Assembly: GCF_003369565.1 (NCBI RefSeq)
Contig: NZ_PIOD01000006.1
Location: 248,001 to 312,000 of the forward strand
Direction: 5' to 3'
Length of the DNA: 64,000 nt
Source of the DNA: Oceanobacillus chungangensis
Lineage (GTDB): Bacteria > Bacillota > Bacilli > Bacillales > Amphibacillaceae
Shown: positions 54,362 to 63,202 of the stretch, piece after piece
How positions within the stretch are numbered: the first letter of the stretch is position 1
How the letters are laid out: each line of letters starts with the position of its first letter
Made by a program: the position numbers and the translations under genes
Notes under the pieces: model-generated
Database searches by the model: none
Seen by the model: only the letters and a program-made list of their open reading frames with translations
Told to the model about the DNA's origin: nothing

Positions 54362-55114
54362 TTGAAACACGCGTTTCGTTATTTTATAGCAATTGTATTA
54401 ATCATATTTGGATTGATGCTCGTTTTAGCGAATATCGGTATGATTAATTTTGAAATAGGAATTGCTTGGCAGTATATGTATCCAACTTTCTTTGTCTTTA
54501 TCGGAATTAAATGTCTCGGTGACTACTTCTTGAAAAGAGGTGGCAGCTGGTCTGCAGGCTCGTTCTTATTGATCTTTGGAACCTTATTATTACTGGATCG
54601 ATTTGAAGTCATTAGCTTTGACTTCTGGGATGTGTTTAAATTATGGCCATTATTAATAGTTTATATTGGATTTATGATGTTCGAAAGAGGTTCCAATATC
54701 GTTTTTGAGTATGAATCAGATACTAAAAATAAAAAGAAGAAAGCCTATCATGGTTCTACCTTTTCAATAGGAAATCATGAATTCAATGAACAAAATTGGA
54801 AAGTGGAACCAATGAATTTAAAAAATCTTGCTGGGGAATTTTACTTTGATTTTTCAAAAGCATTTATCCCAGAAAAGAAAATTCCTTTCGCGATTCATTC
54901 ATTGGCAGGGGATGTAAATATTATTATTCCTGAAAATGTAGCATTTCGAGTGGATGCATCGGTGAGTGCGGGCGAAATTGTCGTGATCAAACAATCGGTT
55001 GATGGAATCAATCGCTCGTTAAAATATGAAACCGAGAATTATGAGGATGCTGTTCAGAAATTAGATTTTAATATCCGGCTTAGGGCAGGATCCATCCGAA
55101 TTTATCAAGTGTAG
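54362..55114 (+). CDS. liaF: LiaF, inhibitor of the LiaRS system
   Basis: 250 residues. Four N-terminal helices (to about residue 110) and a C-terminal beta-rich LiaF domain (NLKNLAGEFYFDFSKAF, SLAGDVNIIIPENVAFRVDASVSAGEI). LiaF keeps LiaS inactive until cell-wall antibiotics disturb lipid II cycling. TTG 54362 is placed at the right distance from AAAGGATGA; ATG 54353 in the same frame is too near the SD. Heads liaFSR. Confidence 0.85.
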   Translation: MKHAFRYFIAIVLIIFGLMLVLANIGMINFEIGIAWQYMYPTFFVFIGIKCLGDYFLKRGGSWSAGSFLLIFGTLLLLDRFEVISFDFWDVFKLWPLLIVYIGFMMFERGSNIVFEYESDTKNKKKKAYHGSTFSIGNHEFNEQNWKVEPMNLKNLAGEFYFDFSKAFIPEKKIPFAIHSLAGDVNIIIPENVAFRVDASVSAGEIVVIKQSVDGINRSLKYETENYEDAVQKLDFNIRLRAGSIRIYQV

Positions 55115-55125
55115 GGGGATAAACA

Positions 55126-56166
55126 ATGGAGAAAGGCAGATTTTCAAGTATTCGCTATATTTTTATCCGTTCGCATTTGTATGGATTATTTCTAACAACT
55201 GTAACCTTGCTCTCGCTGCTGTTAACCATTCATGTTTTGTTTAGTCCTAGCTGGCTAACGATTAATAGTATCTTTCTATTCATGGGACTTTATATTGTAC
55301 TAGCAACAATTATTTCACTATATACTGGATTTAAGTCAAGTAGCACAATGAAACAGAGACTGGATGCCATGTCAGTATTAATCTCCCAATATGCGAATGG
55401 AAACTACGAAACGACAATCCATTTTATGGAAAACGATGAATTGAGCAGGATTGCCAATGAATTGAACGAGTTAGGGGCAAAGCTTCAGAACCAAGTGAAA
55501 TCATTACAACGAATGGCAGATGAAAAATCCGATTTTGCAAAAACCGCACATAAAGCAGCTGTTATTGAAGAAAGACAGAGAATTGCACGGGATTTACATG
55601 ATGCTGTAAGTCAGCAGCTTTTTGCGTTAACGATGATGGCAGAAGCGGCAACTAAACAGTTTGATAATAAACCAGAACTAGCAAAACAGCAAATTGAAGA
55701 CGTATCTGTTGCTGCATTGCAAGCACAAACCGAGATGCGTGCACTATTACTACATTTACGACCGGTTCATTTATCTGGTGATTCGTTGAAGCAAGGGATC
55801 GAAAAGCTGATTGTAGAGATAGAACGGAAAAACTCGATTGATTTTAAACTGGTAATTGAAGATGAATTAAGCTTAAACGATACGATTGAAGAGCATGTGT
55901 TTCGAATTATTCAAGAATCAATTTCTAATATTTTACGCCATGCGAATGCGTCAAAGGTTGATTTAACGATTACAAAGCGTGCGAGGGAGTTGTTCTTGCA
56001 TATTCGAGATAATGGAAAGGGGTTTGATGTTACGAAGAATGCAACAAGGAATACGTCATATGGGTTAAAGACAATGCGAGAACGAAGTGAAGAGCTGGGT
56101 GGTACATTCATCGTTCGATCGAATTATGATGAAGGGACTTATATTGATATTAGAATTCCATGTTAA
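55126..56166 (+). CDS. liaS: sensor histidine kinase LiaS
   Basis: 346 residues. Two helices (about 15-38 and 45-65) with a very short external loop, HAMP, the HisKA_3 dimerisation domain with phospho-accepting His in ARDLHDAVSQQLFAL near residue 157, and an ATPase domain (IQESISNILRHANAS, DNGKGFD, GLKTMRER). An intramembrane-sensing kinase for envelope stress. SD AGGGGGA. Confidence 0.9.
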   Translation: MEKGRFSSIRYIFIRSHLYGLFLTTVTLLSLLLTIHVLFSPSWLTINSIFLFMGLYIVLATIISLYTGFKSSSTMKQRLDAMSVLISQYANGNYETTIHFMENDELSRIANELNELGAKLQNQVKSLQRMADEKSDFAKTAHKAAVIEERQRIARDLHDAVSQQLFALTMMAEAATKQFDNKPELAKQQIEDVSVAALQAQTEMRALLLHLRPVHLSGDSLKQGIEKLIVEIERKNSIDFKLVIEDELSLNDTIEEHVFRIIQESISNILRHANASKVDLTITKRARELFLHIRDNGKGFDVTKNATRNTSYGLKTMRERSEELGGTFIVRSNYDEGTYIDIRIPC

Positions 56167-56179
56167 GGGGGAGTTGACC

Positions 56180-56806
56180 ATGATTCGTGTTATTGTTGTT
56201 GATGATCATGAAATTGTTCGCAAAGGAATTATCGCATACTTACAAACAGAGGATGAATTTGACATTGTCGGCGAAGCGTCGAGTGGCAATGAAGGTGCAG
56301 AGTTAATCTTAGAATTGAAGCCTGATGTAGTATTAATGGATTTAATGATGGAGAATGGGAATGGAATTGAAGCGACAAAACACGTGATGGAGCAGCTCCC
56401 ATCATGTAAAATTATTATTTTGACGAGCTATTATGATGACGAACAAGTTTTTCCGGCGATTCAAGCAGGGGCATTTAGCTATTTATTAAAAACATCCTCA
56501 GCAACGGAAATTGCCACGGCAATTAAGAAAGCGGCGAGTGGGCAAAATGTAATTGAACCGAAAGTAGCCGGAAAAATGATGAATAGTTTTCGCTCCGAAA
56601 ATAAGAAGGCACATGATACGTTGACAGAACGTGAATTGGAAGTTTTGCTCTGCATTGGCAATGGAATGACGAATCAAGAAATAAGTGAGAAATTATATAT
56701 TGGTATTAAAACGGTGAAAACCCATGTTAGTAATATACTATCAAAGCTTGAAGTACATGACCGGACACAGGCAGCAGTTTACGTACATCGAAATCAGCTT
56801 TTATAA
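56180..56806 (+). CDS. liaR: response regulator LiaR
   Basis: 208 residues. Receiver domain with acidic pair DD (8-9), phospho-acceptor Asp54 and LLKTS Lys near 104; C-terminal LuxR-type helix-turn-helix (LTERELEVLLCIGNGMTNQEISEKL...KTHVSNILSKL). Activated by LiaS. ATG 56180 with SD AAGGGGGAG, 13 bp after liaS. Confidence 0.92.
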   Translation: MIRVIVVDDHEIVRKGIIAYLQTEDEFDIVGEASSGNEGAELILELKPDVVLMDLMMENGNGIEATKHVMEQLPSCKIIILTSYYDDEQVFPAIQAGAFSYLLKTSSATEIATAIKKAASGQNVIEPKVAGKMMNSFRSENKKAHDTLTERELEVLLCIGNGMTNQEISEKLYIGIKTVKTHVSNILSKLEVHDRTQAAVYVHRNQLL

Positions 56807-56834
56807 ATTTTATGGAATTTATAAAGTATAAATA

Positions 56835-56895
56835 CTTTCTTACTTAATAAGTGAAACAAACGAGGGCTTGGTGACAACCAAGTTTTCTAAAAAAT
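56835..56895. repeat. dispersed repeat family, copy E
   Basis: CTTTCTTACTTAATAAGTGAAACAAACG, GGGCTTGGTGACAACCAAGTTTTCTAA. The 5' half matches the other copies well; the inner arms CTTGG/CCAAG form the stem. It may end liaFSR transcription. Confidence 0.5.
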
Positions 56896-57018
56896 AATTC
56901 AGTGTCGTTCGCCAAATTGTCATATTTAATCACAGCTTCTAAGTAAACTTATTTGTGTTTCTACTATTGCGTTTGTATAATTACAAATGTAAATAAAGAA
57001 GAGAGGAAAAACTAGTAA

Positions 57019-57465
57019 ATGGGAAAATTGAGTAAGAAAGCGGAGAACCTATTAATGCTGATCTGGGCTCAGGCCTTTATTGCAATGTCAGGAAGCTTGT
57101 TTTATTCGGAAGTAATGGGATATATTCCATGTGAGCTTTGCTGGTACCAGCGAATCCTGATGTATCCACTCGTTGTGATTTATGGTATAGCTGCATTTAA
57201 AAAGGAAATTAATATTGCGTTACCAGGTCTTATTTTAAGTGGAATAGGGATGTGTGTTTCTACATACCATTACTTAATTCAAAAAGTACCAGCATTTCAA
57301 GAAATAGGCGGCTCTTGTGTCGGTGGGGTCCCATGTAATGTTGTCTATGTGAACTACTTTGGTTTTGTCACGATTCCATTCCTAGCTGGAGTAGCATTTA
57401 TTGTTATTTTTGTTTTGCATCTTCTTTTAATTAGTGAACAAAGAAAGAACAGAGAGGGGAAATAA
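57019..57465 (+). CDS. bdbC: thiol-disulfide oxidoreductase BdbC (DsbB-like)
   Basis: 148 residues, four helices. Redox pairs PCELCWYQR (Cys38, Cys41) and CVGGVPC (about Cys100, Cys106) as in DsbB/BdbC, which pass electrons from secreted thiol proteins to quinones. Four bases before the next gene, a thioredoxin-like protein that is its likely partner. Confidence 0.88.
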   Translation: MGKLSKKAENLLMLIWAQAFIAMSGSLFYSEVMGYIPCELCWYQRILMYPLVVIYGIAAFKKEINIALPGLILSGIGMCVSTYHYLIQKVPAFQEIGGSCVGGVPCNVVYVNYFGFVTIPFLAGVAFIVIFVLHLLLISEQRKNREGK

Positions 57466-57468
57466 ATA

Positions 57469-57945
57469 ATGGGTAAGAAAATGATTATCTTCATTGGTGC
57501 GATCATTGTATTATTTATTGCGTTATTCTTCGTAATTGACTATAAGAATAATCAAAAATTAGAAGGAAGCAACAATCCTTATGGCACAACAGATTTAAAA
57601 CAGGAAACGATTGACCAGCTTGACGATCCAAACTACGGAAACCAAATTCTTCCTGATGAATTAAATGAAAAGATTGAAAGTGGCGAACCAGTAACAGTTT
57701 ATTTCTATAGCCCAACTTGCGTGTATTGCCAACAAACAACACCGTATTTAGTACCTTTAGCAGAAGAAAATAATATTGATATGAAGAAATTTAATTTATG
57801 GGAGTTTGGCGATAAATCTCCAGTCGTTATCGAATCAACACCAACAATGGTTTATTTTGAAGGTGGACAAGAAGTCGCTCGGATTGTCGGACAGCAGCCG
57901 GAGAGTGAGTTCCAGGCATTCTTTGATGAATTTGTATTGAAATAA
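57469..57945 (+). CDS. membrane-anchored thioredoxin-like protein
   Basis: 158 residues. One N-terminal helix (about 4-24), then an extracytoplasmic thioredoxin fold with active site CVYC (Cys84, Cys87) and cis-Pro in ESTPTMVYF. Paired with BdbC, it probably introduces disulfides into exported proteins, taking the role BdbD or BdbA has in B. subtilis. SD GAGGGGA. Confidence 0.82.
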   Translation: MGKKMIIFIGAIIVLFIALFFVIDYKNNQKLEGSNNPYGTTDLKQETIDQLDDPNYGNQILPDELNEKIESGEPVTVYFYSPTCVYCQQTTPYLVPLAEENNIDMKKFNLWEFGDKSPVVIESTPTMVYFEGGQEVARIVGQQPESEFQAFFDEFVLK

Positions 57946-58025
57946 GAGTGCGGGCTCTGAGTTGGTATGTGAATGTGCCTGTCACTTCCCGAAGTTTCTA
58001 GAATGGAAGTGTGCGGGAGAGCGGA

Positions 58026-58080
58026 TATCGGCGAGTTTTCGTGAGGTATCGGCGTATTTCCGAATATATCGGTATTTTCT
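58026..58080. repeat. short TATCGGCG minisatellite
   Basis: TATCGG recurs at 58026, 58047 and 58067 (periods 21 and 20 bp), with TTTTC or TTTCC at similar offsets after each. It lies in a 62-codon frame at 57962-58150 that has no SD and is not called. Confidence 0.5.
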
Positions 58081-58117
58081 AGTATGCTTGCTAAAATTGA
58101 GCTCTTTTAAAATGAAC

Positions 58118-58168
58118 AAACCGTATGAAATTTGGATAACGATCCATTAATTTAATACGGTTTTTTAT
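58118..58168 (+). terminator. terminator after the bdb pair
   Basis: AAACCGTAT (58118-58126) and ATACGGTTT (58155-58163) pair, with an inner TGGAT/ATCCA stem, followed by TTT. Confidence 0.65.
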
Positions 58169-58189
58169 TATGTGTTCAGTATTCGTTAT

Positions 58190-58936
58190 TTAAACAAAAG
58201 ATTCTAGCTCAAAATATTCCACTAACGACACTTTTCTGCCTTCCTGATCCCATTTACGATATTGATCAAAAACGGACATCAGATCATTTTTTGCACGAAC
58301 CTCCACTAAATGTTTTACGGCAAGATAACTGCGCCAATAATCAAACATAATGCTTGATAAGCTGCCTTCGTAAGAGCTGCTGCCAAACGCTTCTATCGAA
58401 TGATTGCCGTACTTGTCATTGAAAGTATTAACCAGTTCCATTTCTACAGCTGTTATCTCGTCAAATTCCTTTTCGCTAAGCAATAATTTTCTCGGTAAGT
58501 AAAAACACATTCCTTCTTCAAACCAGATACCATCTTCTCGATCATCTTCAAATCCATCTAAGAATAGATCTGAATGGTGTGTTAATTCATGTGCTAAAAT
58601 GATAAATAGTTCTTTTTCAGAATAGTTCTCATAAAAATATTGCACTTTAGGCAATTGTTTTCCTTCCAATTGCTGTAGGAATAGTTTTCTCCAATATGCT
58701 ATGTCTGGTGACATGTAAATCAAATTTTTATTTGTGTAGGCTGGTATTGGTATATCAGAAAAAGCATTAGTTGCTAGCTCTGGGGTTGTCCATATCACAC
58801 CTTTTGGTAAATCATTCAATGCATATTGTTCTTCCAATATTTTTTGATAATTCTTCAGCTTATTACTAAACCTTTGGATGATACCTTGATATCGGTCGAA
58901 GTCTTCTTTTTGCTCGAATGCATATATTTGTTTCAT
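58190..58936 (-). CDS. putative zinc metalloprotease (gluzincin-like)
   Basis: 248 residues, no signal peptide. HELTHH at residues 116-121 and a downstream GIWFEEGMCFYL whose Glu could be the third ligand, as in gluzincins. I do not recognise a named family. SD AAAGGAGAT before ATG 58936. Single gene in an accessory-looking stretch; substrate unknown. Confidence 0.65.
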   Translation of the reverse strand: MKQIYAFEQKEDFDRYQGIIQRFSNKLKNYQKILEEQYALNDLPKGVIWTTPELATNAFSDIPIPAYTNKNLIYMSPDIAYWRKLFLQQLEGKQLPKVQYFYENYSEKELFIILAHELTHHSDLFLDGFEDDREDGIWFEEGMCFYLPRKLLLSEKEFDEITAVEMELVNTFNDKYGNHSIEAFGSSSYEGSLSSIMFDYWRSYLAVKHLVEVRAKNDLMSVFDQYRKWDQEGRKVSLVEYFELESFV

Positions 58937-59216
58937 TCAAAACTATCTCCTTTGTTCATAGGGGGATGAATACAAATCTTTTCTGATCCTAAATTGTTCT
59001 GATAAGTTGGTATTATTATTTAATATTAACACAAGATTTCTGCTATTGATTTCTATTCAACATTTTATCTATAAAGAGACGGACAATCGTAAATAATATC
59101 TATAATTTACTAACAGAAAATTATAGACAATTATAATGGATAGCGATAATATTGTGTTGAAATAATGTTAGGTTCATTTTCTATTAATTGATGCAATAAG
59201 GGAAGGAAATAAAGAG

Positions 59217-60233
59217 ATGATTATTAATAGAATGATAAGCACTCAATTTAATTCAGTTGTATCAAATGTGAGAAAGATCTCAGAAATAGTTGACTGTTCA
59301 GGTGCATCTGTTGTTATTATCCATAACGATAATATCGTTACAGAAAAATATTGGGGTAAACAATCTAAGGATCCTGATGCAAGGGAAATTCAAGAAGATA
59401 CTCAATTTAACGTTGCATCTGTTAGAAAAAGTTATATTGGATTTGCAGTTGCCTACGCAATCTATGAAGGATTCATTGACTCAATAGATGATTCAATACT
59501 AAAATACCTTCCATTAAAGAATCCCATATTAAATGGGACCACAATAAGAAATTTACTAACACATACGCATGGGTTAAGGAGTATTAATGGGGAGATATGC
59601 CGAGAATTTATGCCTGGGGAAAATTGGGCATATCGAGGTATCGGAGTTGATATGCTGACTGCAATCGTAAAAAATACAACAGGCAAATCAGTGGCAGATA
59701 TTGTAGCTAATAATGTATTAATACCTCTTAATTTATCGGAGACTGGCTGGTATGGAAAAATGAATGAAAAAATGGCCGATGTTATTAGAAAAGCCAATGA
59801 CCCTAATTGGTCTACAAGCATGAATACTGACGGTGACAAGATGAATATGTATGTATCATCAAGAGAATTGGCTAAATGGGGATACCTTCATTTAAAAAAG
59901 GGATATATAAATGGAAAGCAAATTATACCAAATGAAATCATAAATATTGCTACAGCCGTTCAAAGCCCAAGTTCTTTAGATGCAGAACTTCCACAAAACG
60001 GGTGCTTATGGTTCGTAAAAGATTTGCTTGCAAGAAAATCAGAAATTGGTGAACTTCTACCCAAAGGATCCTATCAAATTTTAGGATATACAGGTGTCAC
60101 GCTTCTAGTTATACCAGAGCATAATCTTGTCGCAATGCGAGCTTTTAATAGTTTTGGTTCTCCAGATGGATTTGATTATTTAGCTGATGTTCGAGAGTTT
60201 GGGGATACAATAATGACTTGCTTATTGAACTAG
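59217..60233 (+). CDS. serine hydrolase of the beta-lactamase family
   Basis: 338 residues. SxxK active site (Ser68, Lys71 in SVRKS), LTHTHGLRS near 120, Tyr in WAYRGIGVDML as the likely YxN equivalent, and GYTGVT near 290. Class C/ esterase-type proteins of this family hydrolyse esters or peptides; true beta-lactamase action cannot be inferred. No signal peptide, so cytoplasmic. GGAAGG SD ahead of ATG 59217. Confidence 0.82.
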   Translation: MIINRMISTQFNSVVSNVRKISEIVDCSGASVVIIHNDNIVTEKYWGKQSKDPDAREIQEDTQFNVASVRKSYIGFAVAYAIYEGFIDSIDDSILKYLPLKNPILNGTTIRNLLTHTHGLRSINGEICREFMPGENWAYRGIGVDMLTAIVKNTTGKSVADIVANNVLIPLNLSETGWYGKMNEKMADVIRKANDPNWSTSMNTDGDKMNMYVSSRELAKWGYLHLKKGYINGKQIIPNEIINIATAVQSPSSLDAELPQNGCLWFVKDLLARKSEIGELLPKGSYQILGYTGVTLLVIPEHNLVAMRAFNSFGSPDGFDYLADVREFGDTIMTCLLN

Positions 60234-60411
60234 CTGATACATAACTGAAATAAGGGCACTGTTTTTCTTTATTCAAGTATCGGGAAGTTTTCAATAAGTG
60301 GTTAACTAAAATGAAAGGACTACATAAATGAATTGTAATCATAGAACTTGATCACTTTTTTCTTATAGAAAATTCGGTAAAATGTTTGGATAATTATGTT
60401 AGTATTGAAGT

Positions 60412-60497
60412 AAACACAAAGGAGAACTAGATACGTTATTACTCTGGAAAGAAGAAGGATTCTGTACAATTGTAGATGAATGGTTAAGCCGATAAAA
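60412..60497 (+). pseudogene. possible 3' fragment of a lost gene
   Basis: A short open frame from about 60408 to the TAA at 60493-60495 reads GELDTLLLWKEEGFCTIVDEWLSR, protein-like in composition but with no start or SD. The parent family is not recognised. The rest of 60234-60568 shows nothing else. Confidence 0.25.
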
Positions 60498-60568
60498 AGC
60501 ATTATCTACAAATTACTTTGGTCTATCTAAATATTGATGATGTTATTCAATTTAGGGAGGTTAGAAAT

Positions 60569-60646
60569 TTGAAGAAAAACAGGCAAGCCTTTATCTGGGC
60601 TGTAATTGCTTTAGCACTAATTTTAATTTGGATTTTCACAAGATAA
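60569..60646 (+). CDS. 25-residue membrane peptide
   Basis: TTG 60569 after a strong AGGGAGG SD. Basic start (KKNRQ), one hydrophobic helix with Trp (FIWAVIALALILIWIF), ending TR. Typical of small single-helix membrane peptides; lies 25 bp before the GNAT gene, possibly in one transcript. Confidence 0.55.
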   Translation: MKKNRQAFIWAVIALALILIWIFTR

Positions 60647-60671
60647 AATTGACTAGAGGAGTAGTGGAAGT

Positions 60672-61142
60672 ATGCTTACCTTGGTTAAAAATGAGATTGA
60701 TAAGATTAGCCTAGAAAAAGAAATTATGAATTCCAATACCGAATATAATTTGATTGCATATGGAAAAGAAATATTGGAGAATGAAGATATTCTGGAAATA
60801 TTCAAGGAATCGGAGTTATTACAGGTAGAAAGGTATTTCGTTAAAAAAGATAATGAATTTATCGGAATTATCGATTTTGGAATGTCCAGCCCTCGACATA
60901 ATCAACCTTGGATAAGCTTACTTGCCGTACATAAAAAATATCAAAATTTAGGATATGCAACGGAAATATTTAAGTTTTATGAAAGACTAATGCGAAACAA
61001 ACAAGTAAAATTCATTCAAATAGCCGTTCATTCTACAAACAGGAGGGCGCTTCATTTTTGGACTTCACTTGGCTTTACTAAATTTGATGAAAGAACTTAT
61101 GAAGGTCAGGTATTTTTTAGTTTGGAAAAGGAGGTAGGCTGA
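60672..61142 (+). CDS. GNAT-family N-acetyltransferase
   Basis: 156 residues. GNAT core: WISLLAVHKKYQNLGYATEIFKFYE (acetyl-CoA loop QxxGxA variant) and VHSTNRRALHFWTSLGF. Transfers an acetyl group to an unknown amine. ATG 60672 with GAGGAG SD. Confidence 0.8.
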   Translation: MLTLVKNEIDKISLEKEIMNSNTEYNLIAYGKEILENEDILEIFKESELLQVERYFVKKDNEFIGIIDFGMSSPRHNQPWISLLAVHKKYQNLGYATEIFKFYERLMRNKQVKFIQIAVHSTNRRALHFWTSLGFTKFDERTYEGQVFFSLEKEVG

Positions 61143-61193
61143 GTCCTCTCAGTTTTTCAAGTTGACTAGCTGATTCAGACTGCAGAGGAGGTA

Positions 61194-61370
61194 ATGTGGA
61201 TTAATAAATTGAAGACATTTCTTGCTGGAATTGCAGGCGTACTTTTAACAATAACCATTGTGAGTATTATTCGAGATGGAGAAATAGACTGGGATACGAT
61301 CGGTGTTTTAGTCACTTTTACTATTCTGATTTTACTATTTAGTTTAGGGTTGGGCTTATATAAAAAATAG
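61194..61370 (+). CDS. 58-residue two-helix membrane protein
   Basis: ATG 61194 behind GAGGAGG. Helix 1 about residues 9-26, a short acidic loop (RDGEIDWD), helix 2 about 36-55, ending LYKK. Both the SD and the clean two-helix pattern support coding. Family not recognised. Confidence 0.6.
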   Translation: MWINKLKTFLAGIAGVLLTITIVSIIRDGEIDWDTIGVLVTFTILILLFSLGLGLYKK

Positions 61371-61496
61371 GAAAATCCTTAGTGCATAAATGGATATTTT
61401 TAAGATTCTCTAAATCATGCATTAACTTAAGTAGAGGAAGGTTAATAAGTGGACTATCTGTTAGAAGAAAATTTACGCTAAAGACGGCCTTAATAA

Positions 61497-61601
61497 ATGA
61501 AATACAATACAAGTGATGGGTTTGAATTGTATTTTGAAAGCAGGGGAACACGGATTCCTTATCTGTATCAACACGGTGGTCCAGAATATTGGAGCTTCTA
61601 A
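61497..61601 (+). pseudogene. truncated alpha/beta hydrolase (proline iminopeptidase-like)
   Basis: 34 codons from ATG 61497 reading GFELYFESRGTRIPYLYQHGGPEYW then SF-stop. This is the N-terminal oxyanion-hole segment (HGGPG) of alpha/beta hydrolases; Gly is already Glu, the nucleophile part is missing and no SD is seen. A remnant between the small membrane gene and uppP. Confidence 0.5.
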
Positions 61602-61669
61602 TATAGTTTTAAGAAAATAATAATTAAATTCGGTTAGTATAATACGAACATTTTAGTAAGGAGATTAAC

Positions 61670-62485
61670 ATGGAAGAATTAGATACTATATATATTATCA
61701 AAATGATTATCATTGGATTAGTTCAAGGATTTACAGAACCTATTCCAGTATCATCAAGTGGACATGTAATGATTGCCAGTCAAATTTTGGGCCTTGGTGG
61801 ACAAGGATTTACTTTTGCTATTCTTACAAATACTGCCTCACTTTTGGCGATACTTTATATTTACAGAAAAGATATTGTAAGGTTAATAAGCAATTCGATC
61901 TATTATTTAAAAACAAAAAATAATCGCTATGAAAGTGACTTTCGGTTTGTTTGCTTTATAGTCATCGGTTCCATTCCAGCTGGTGCTCTTGGGATATTGT
62001 TAAGTGATTTTATTGCAGATTATGTCAGTATGGCAACTATTGCAGTCATGCTCTTTGTAACAGGGATTGCCCTTTGGCTAATTCGTAATATGAAGGGAAC
62101 AAAGGGTGAAAGTGACATTACGATTAGGGATGCATTCATTGTCGGTTTAGGTCAGGCTGTAGCCTTAACTCCTGGAATTAGTCGGTCAGGAGCAACGATA
62201 ATTTCAGCAATAGCTGTTGGAATGAAGCAAGAAACAGCACTTCGATTTTCGTTTATGCTGTATATTCCAGTAAGTCTTGGAGGTGTAGCGCTCGGTTTTT
62301 CCGACTTTTTGAATGAATCTAATAAATCAGACTTAGCAATTCCATATTTAGCAGCATTTATTGCGACATTTTTAATGACCTATTTTGCAATGAAATGGTT
62401 TATGGGAATTATGAAAAATGGAAAACTAGTTTATTTTACATATTATTGTTTTATCGTTGGGATACTGCTTCTAATTTTCTTTTAG
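61670..62485 (+). CDS. uppP: undecaprenyl-diphosphatase UppP (BacA)
   Basis: 271 residues, about eight helices. Both family motifs present: QGFTEPIPVSSSGH near residues 19-32 and PGISRSGATI near 171. Recycles the lipid carrier for wall synthesis and gives bacitracin tolerance. AAGGAG SD ahead of ATG 61670. Confidence 0.92.
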   Translation: MEELDTIYIIKMIIIGLVQGFTEPIPVSSSGHVMIASQILGLGGQGFTFAILTNTASLLAILYIYRKDIVRLISNSIYYLKTKNNRYESDFRFVCFIVIGSIPAGALGILLSDFIADYVSMATIAVMLFVTGIALWLIRNMKGTKGESDITIRDAFIVGLGQAVALTPGISRSGATIISAIAVGMKQETALRFSFMLYIPVSLGGVALGFSDFLNESNKSDLAIPYLAAFIATFLMTYFAMKWFMGIMKNGKLVYFTYYCFIVGILLLIFF

Positions 62486-62545
62486 TATAAAATTAATAAT
62501 AGTAAAAATTATTCCTGCTATAAAGAACCATGAGGGGGAGAAAAT

Positions 62546-62749
62546 ATGCTAGATAAAATTAAATCATTATCTGAAAGGACGGCATTTGCAATTGGATTAA
62601 CATTAATATTAGTAAGTCCAATATTGTTATTCCTACTTTCAGAATCGTTCTCATTTGGTGTTTGGACAACGATGATAGTGCAAGGCTTTGTTTTTGGTAT
62701 TGCTATATTATTCATACTAAGTGCTGCTGACAAAAGACATTTTACGTAG
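62546..62749 (+). CDS. small two-helix membrane protein
   Basis: 67 residues with helices at about 13-31 and 38-60, SD GAGGGGGAG before ATG 62546, 60 bp after uppP and probably in the same unit. No family recognised. Confidence 0.55.
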   Translation: MLDKIKSLSERTAFAIGLTLILVSPILLFLLSESFSFGVWTTMIVQGFVFGIAILFILSAADKRHFT

Positions 62750-62867
62750 TGATAAGAAAGAGTAAAGCTTTTATTCTTTATTAACGTTGGCATTTGTATA
62801 AGGGGAATTAGATCAACTTATTGAAAAAAATTAATAATCATTCAGTAGAAAGAATTGAAAGATTATC

Positions 62868-63188
62868 GAATTACGACATTTAGAGTATTTTTTAATGGTC
62901 AGTAAAGGGCTGCATTTTACGAGAGCAGCGGAGAAATTGGGGATTTCGCAACCTACGTTGAGCCACCAGATTAAATATGGATGGAACACTGTTTCAAACA
63001 GATAAAATCTTAGAATTATCACTAGCGGATACATTAAAATATTTACGGTCATTACTTAAATGGATACAGCAACACTGGTTGACAAATTTCCTGAAATTAT
63101 GGGCGTTTCCTTACCAAAAGTATGGGAAACACTGTTTCTCGAGCATTCTCTCGCAGTAAGAGAACATAATAGTATTATAGAATATTAA
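62868..63188 (+). pseudogene. remnant of a LysR-family regulator
   Basis: 62868-62970 reads [20 protein letters not shown] then [16 protein letters not shown], a textbook LysR N-terminal helix-turn-helix but with no start codon. Then a frameshift or deletion follows; another frame gives [16 protein letters not shown], and a third ends LPKVWETLFLEHSLAVREH near 63170. The effector domain is lost. It abuts fosB. Confidence 0.75.
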
Positions 63189-63202
63189 TTTGAGGTGATA
63201 CT

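Noticed and set aside
57962-58150. 62-codon ORF after the thioredoxin-like gene
   Set aside because: No SD, runs through the TATCGG minisatellite and the terminator hairpin.
62977-63159. 60-codon ORF upstream of fosB
   Set aside because: It is a shifted-frame piece of the LysR remnant, without its own SD.
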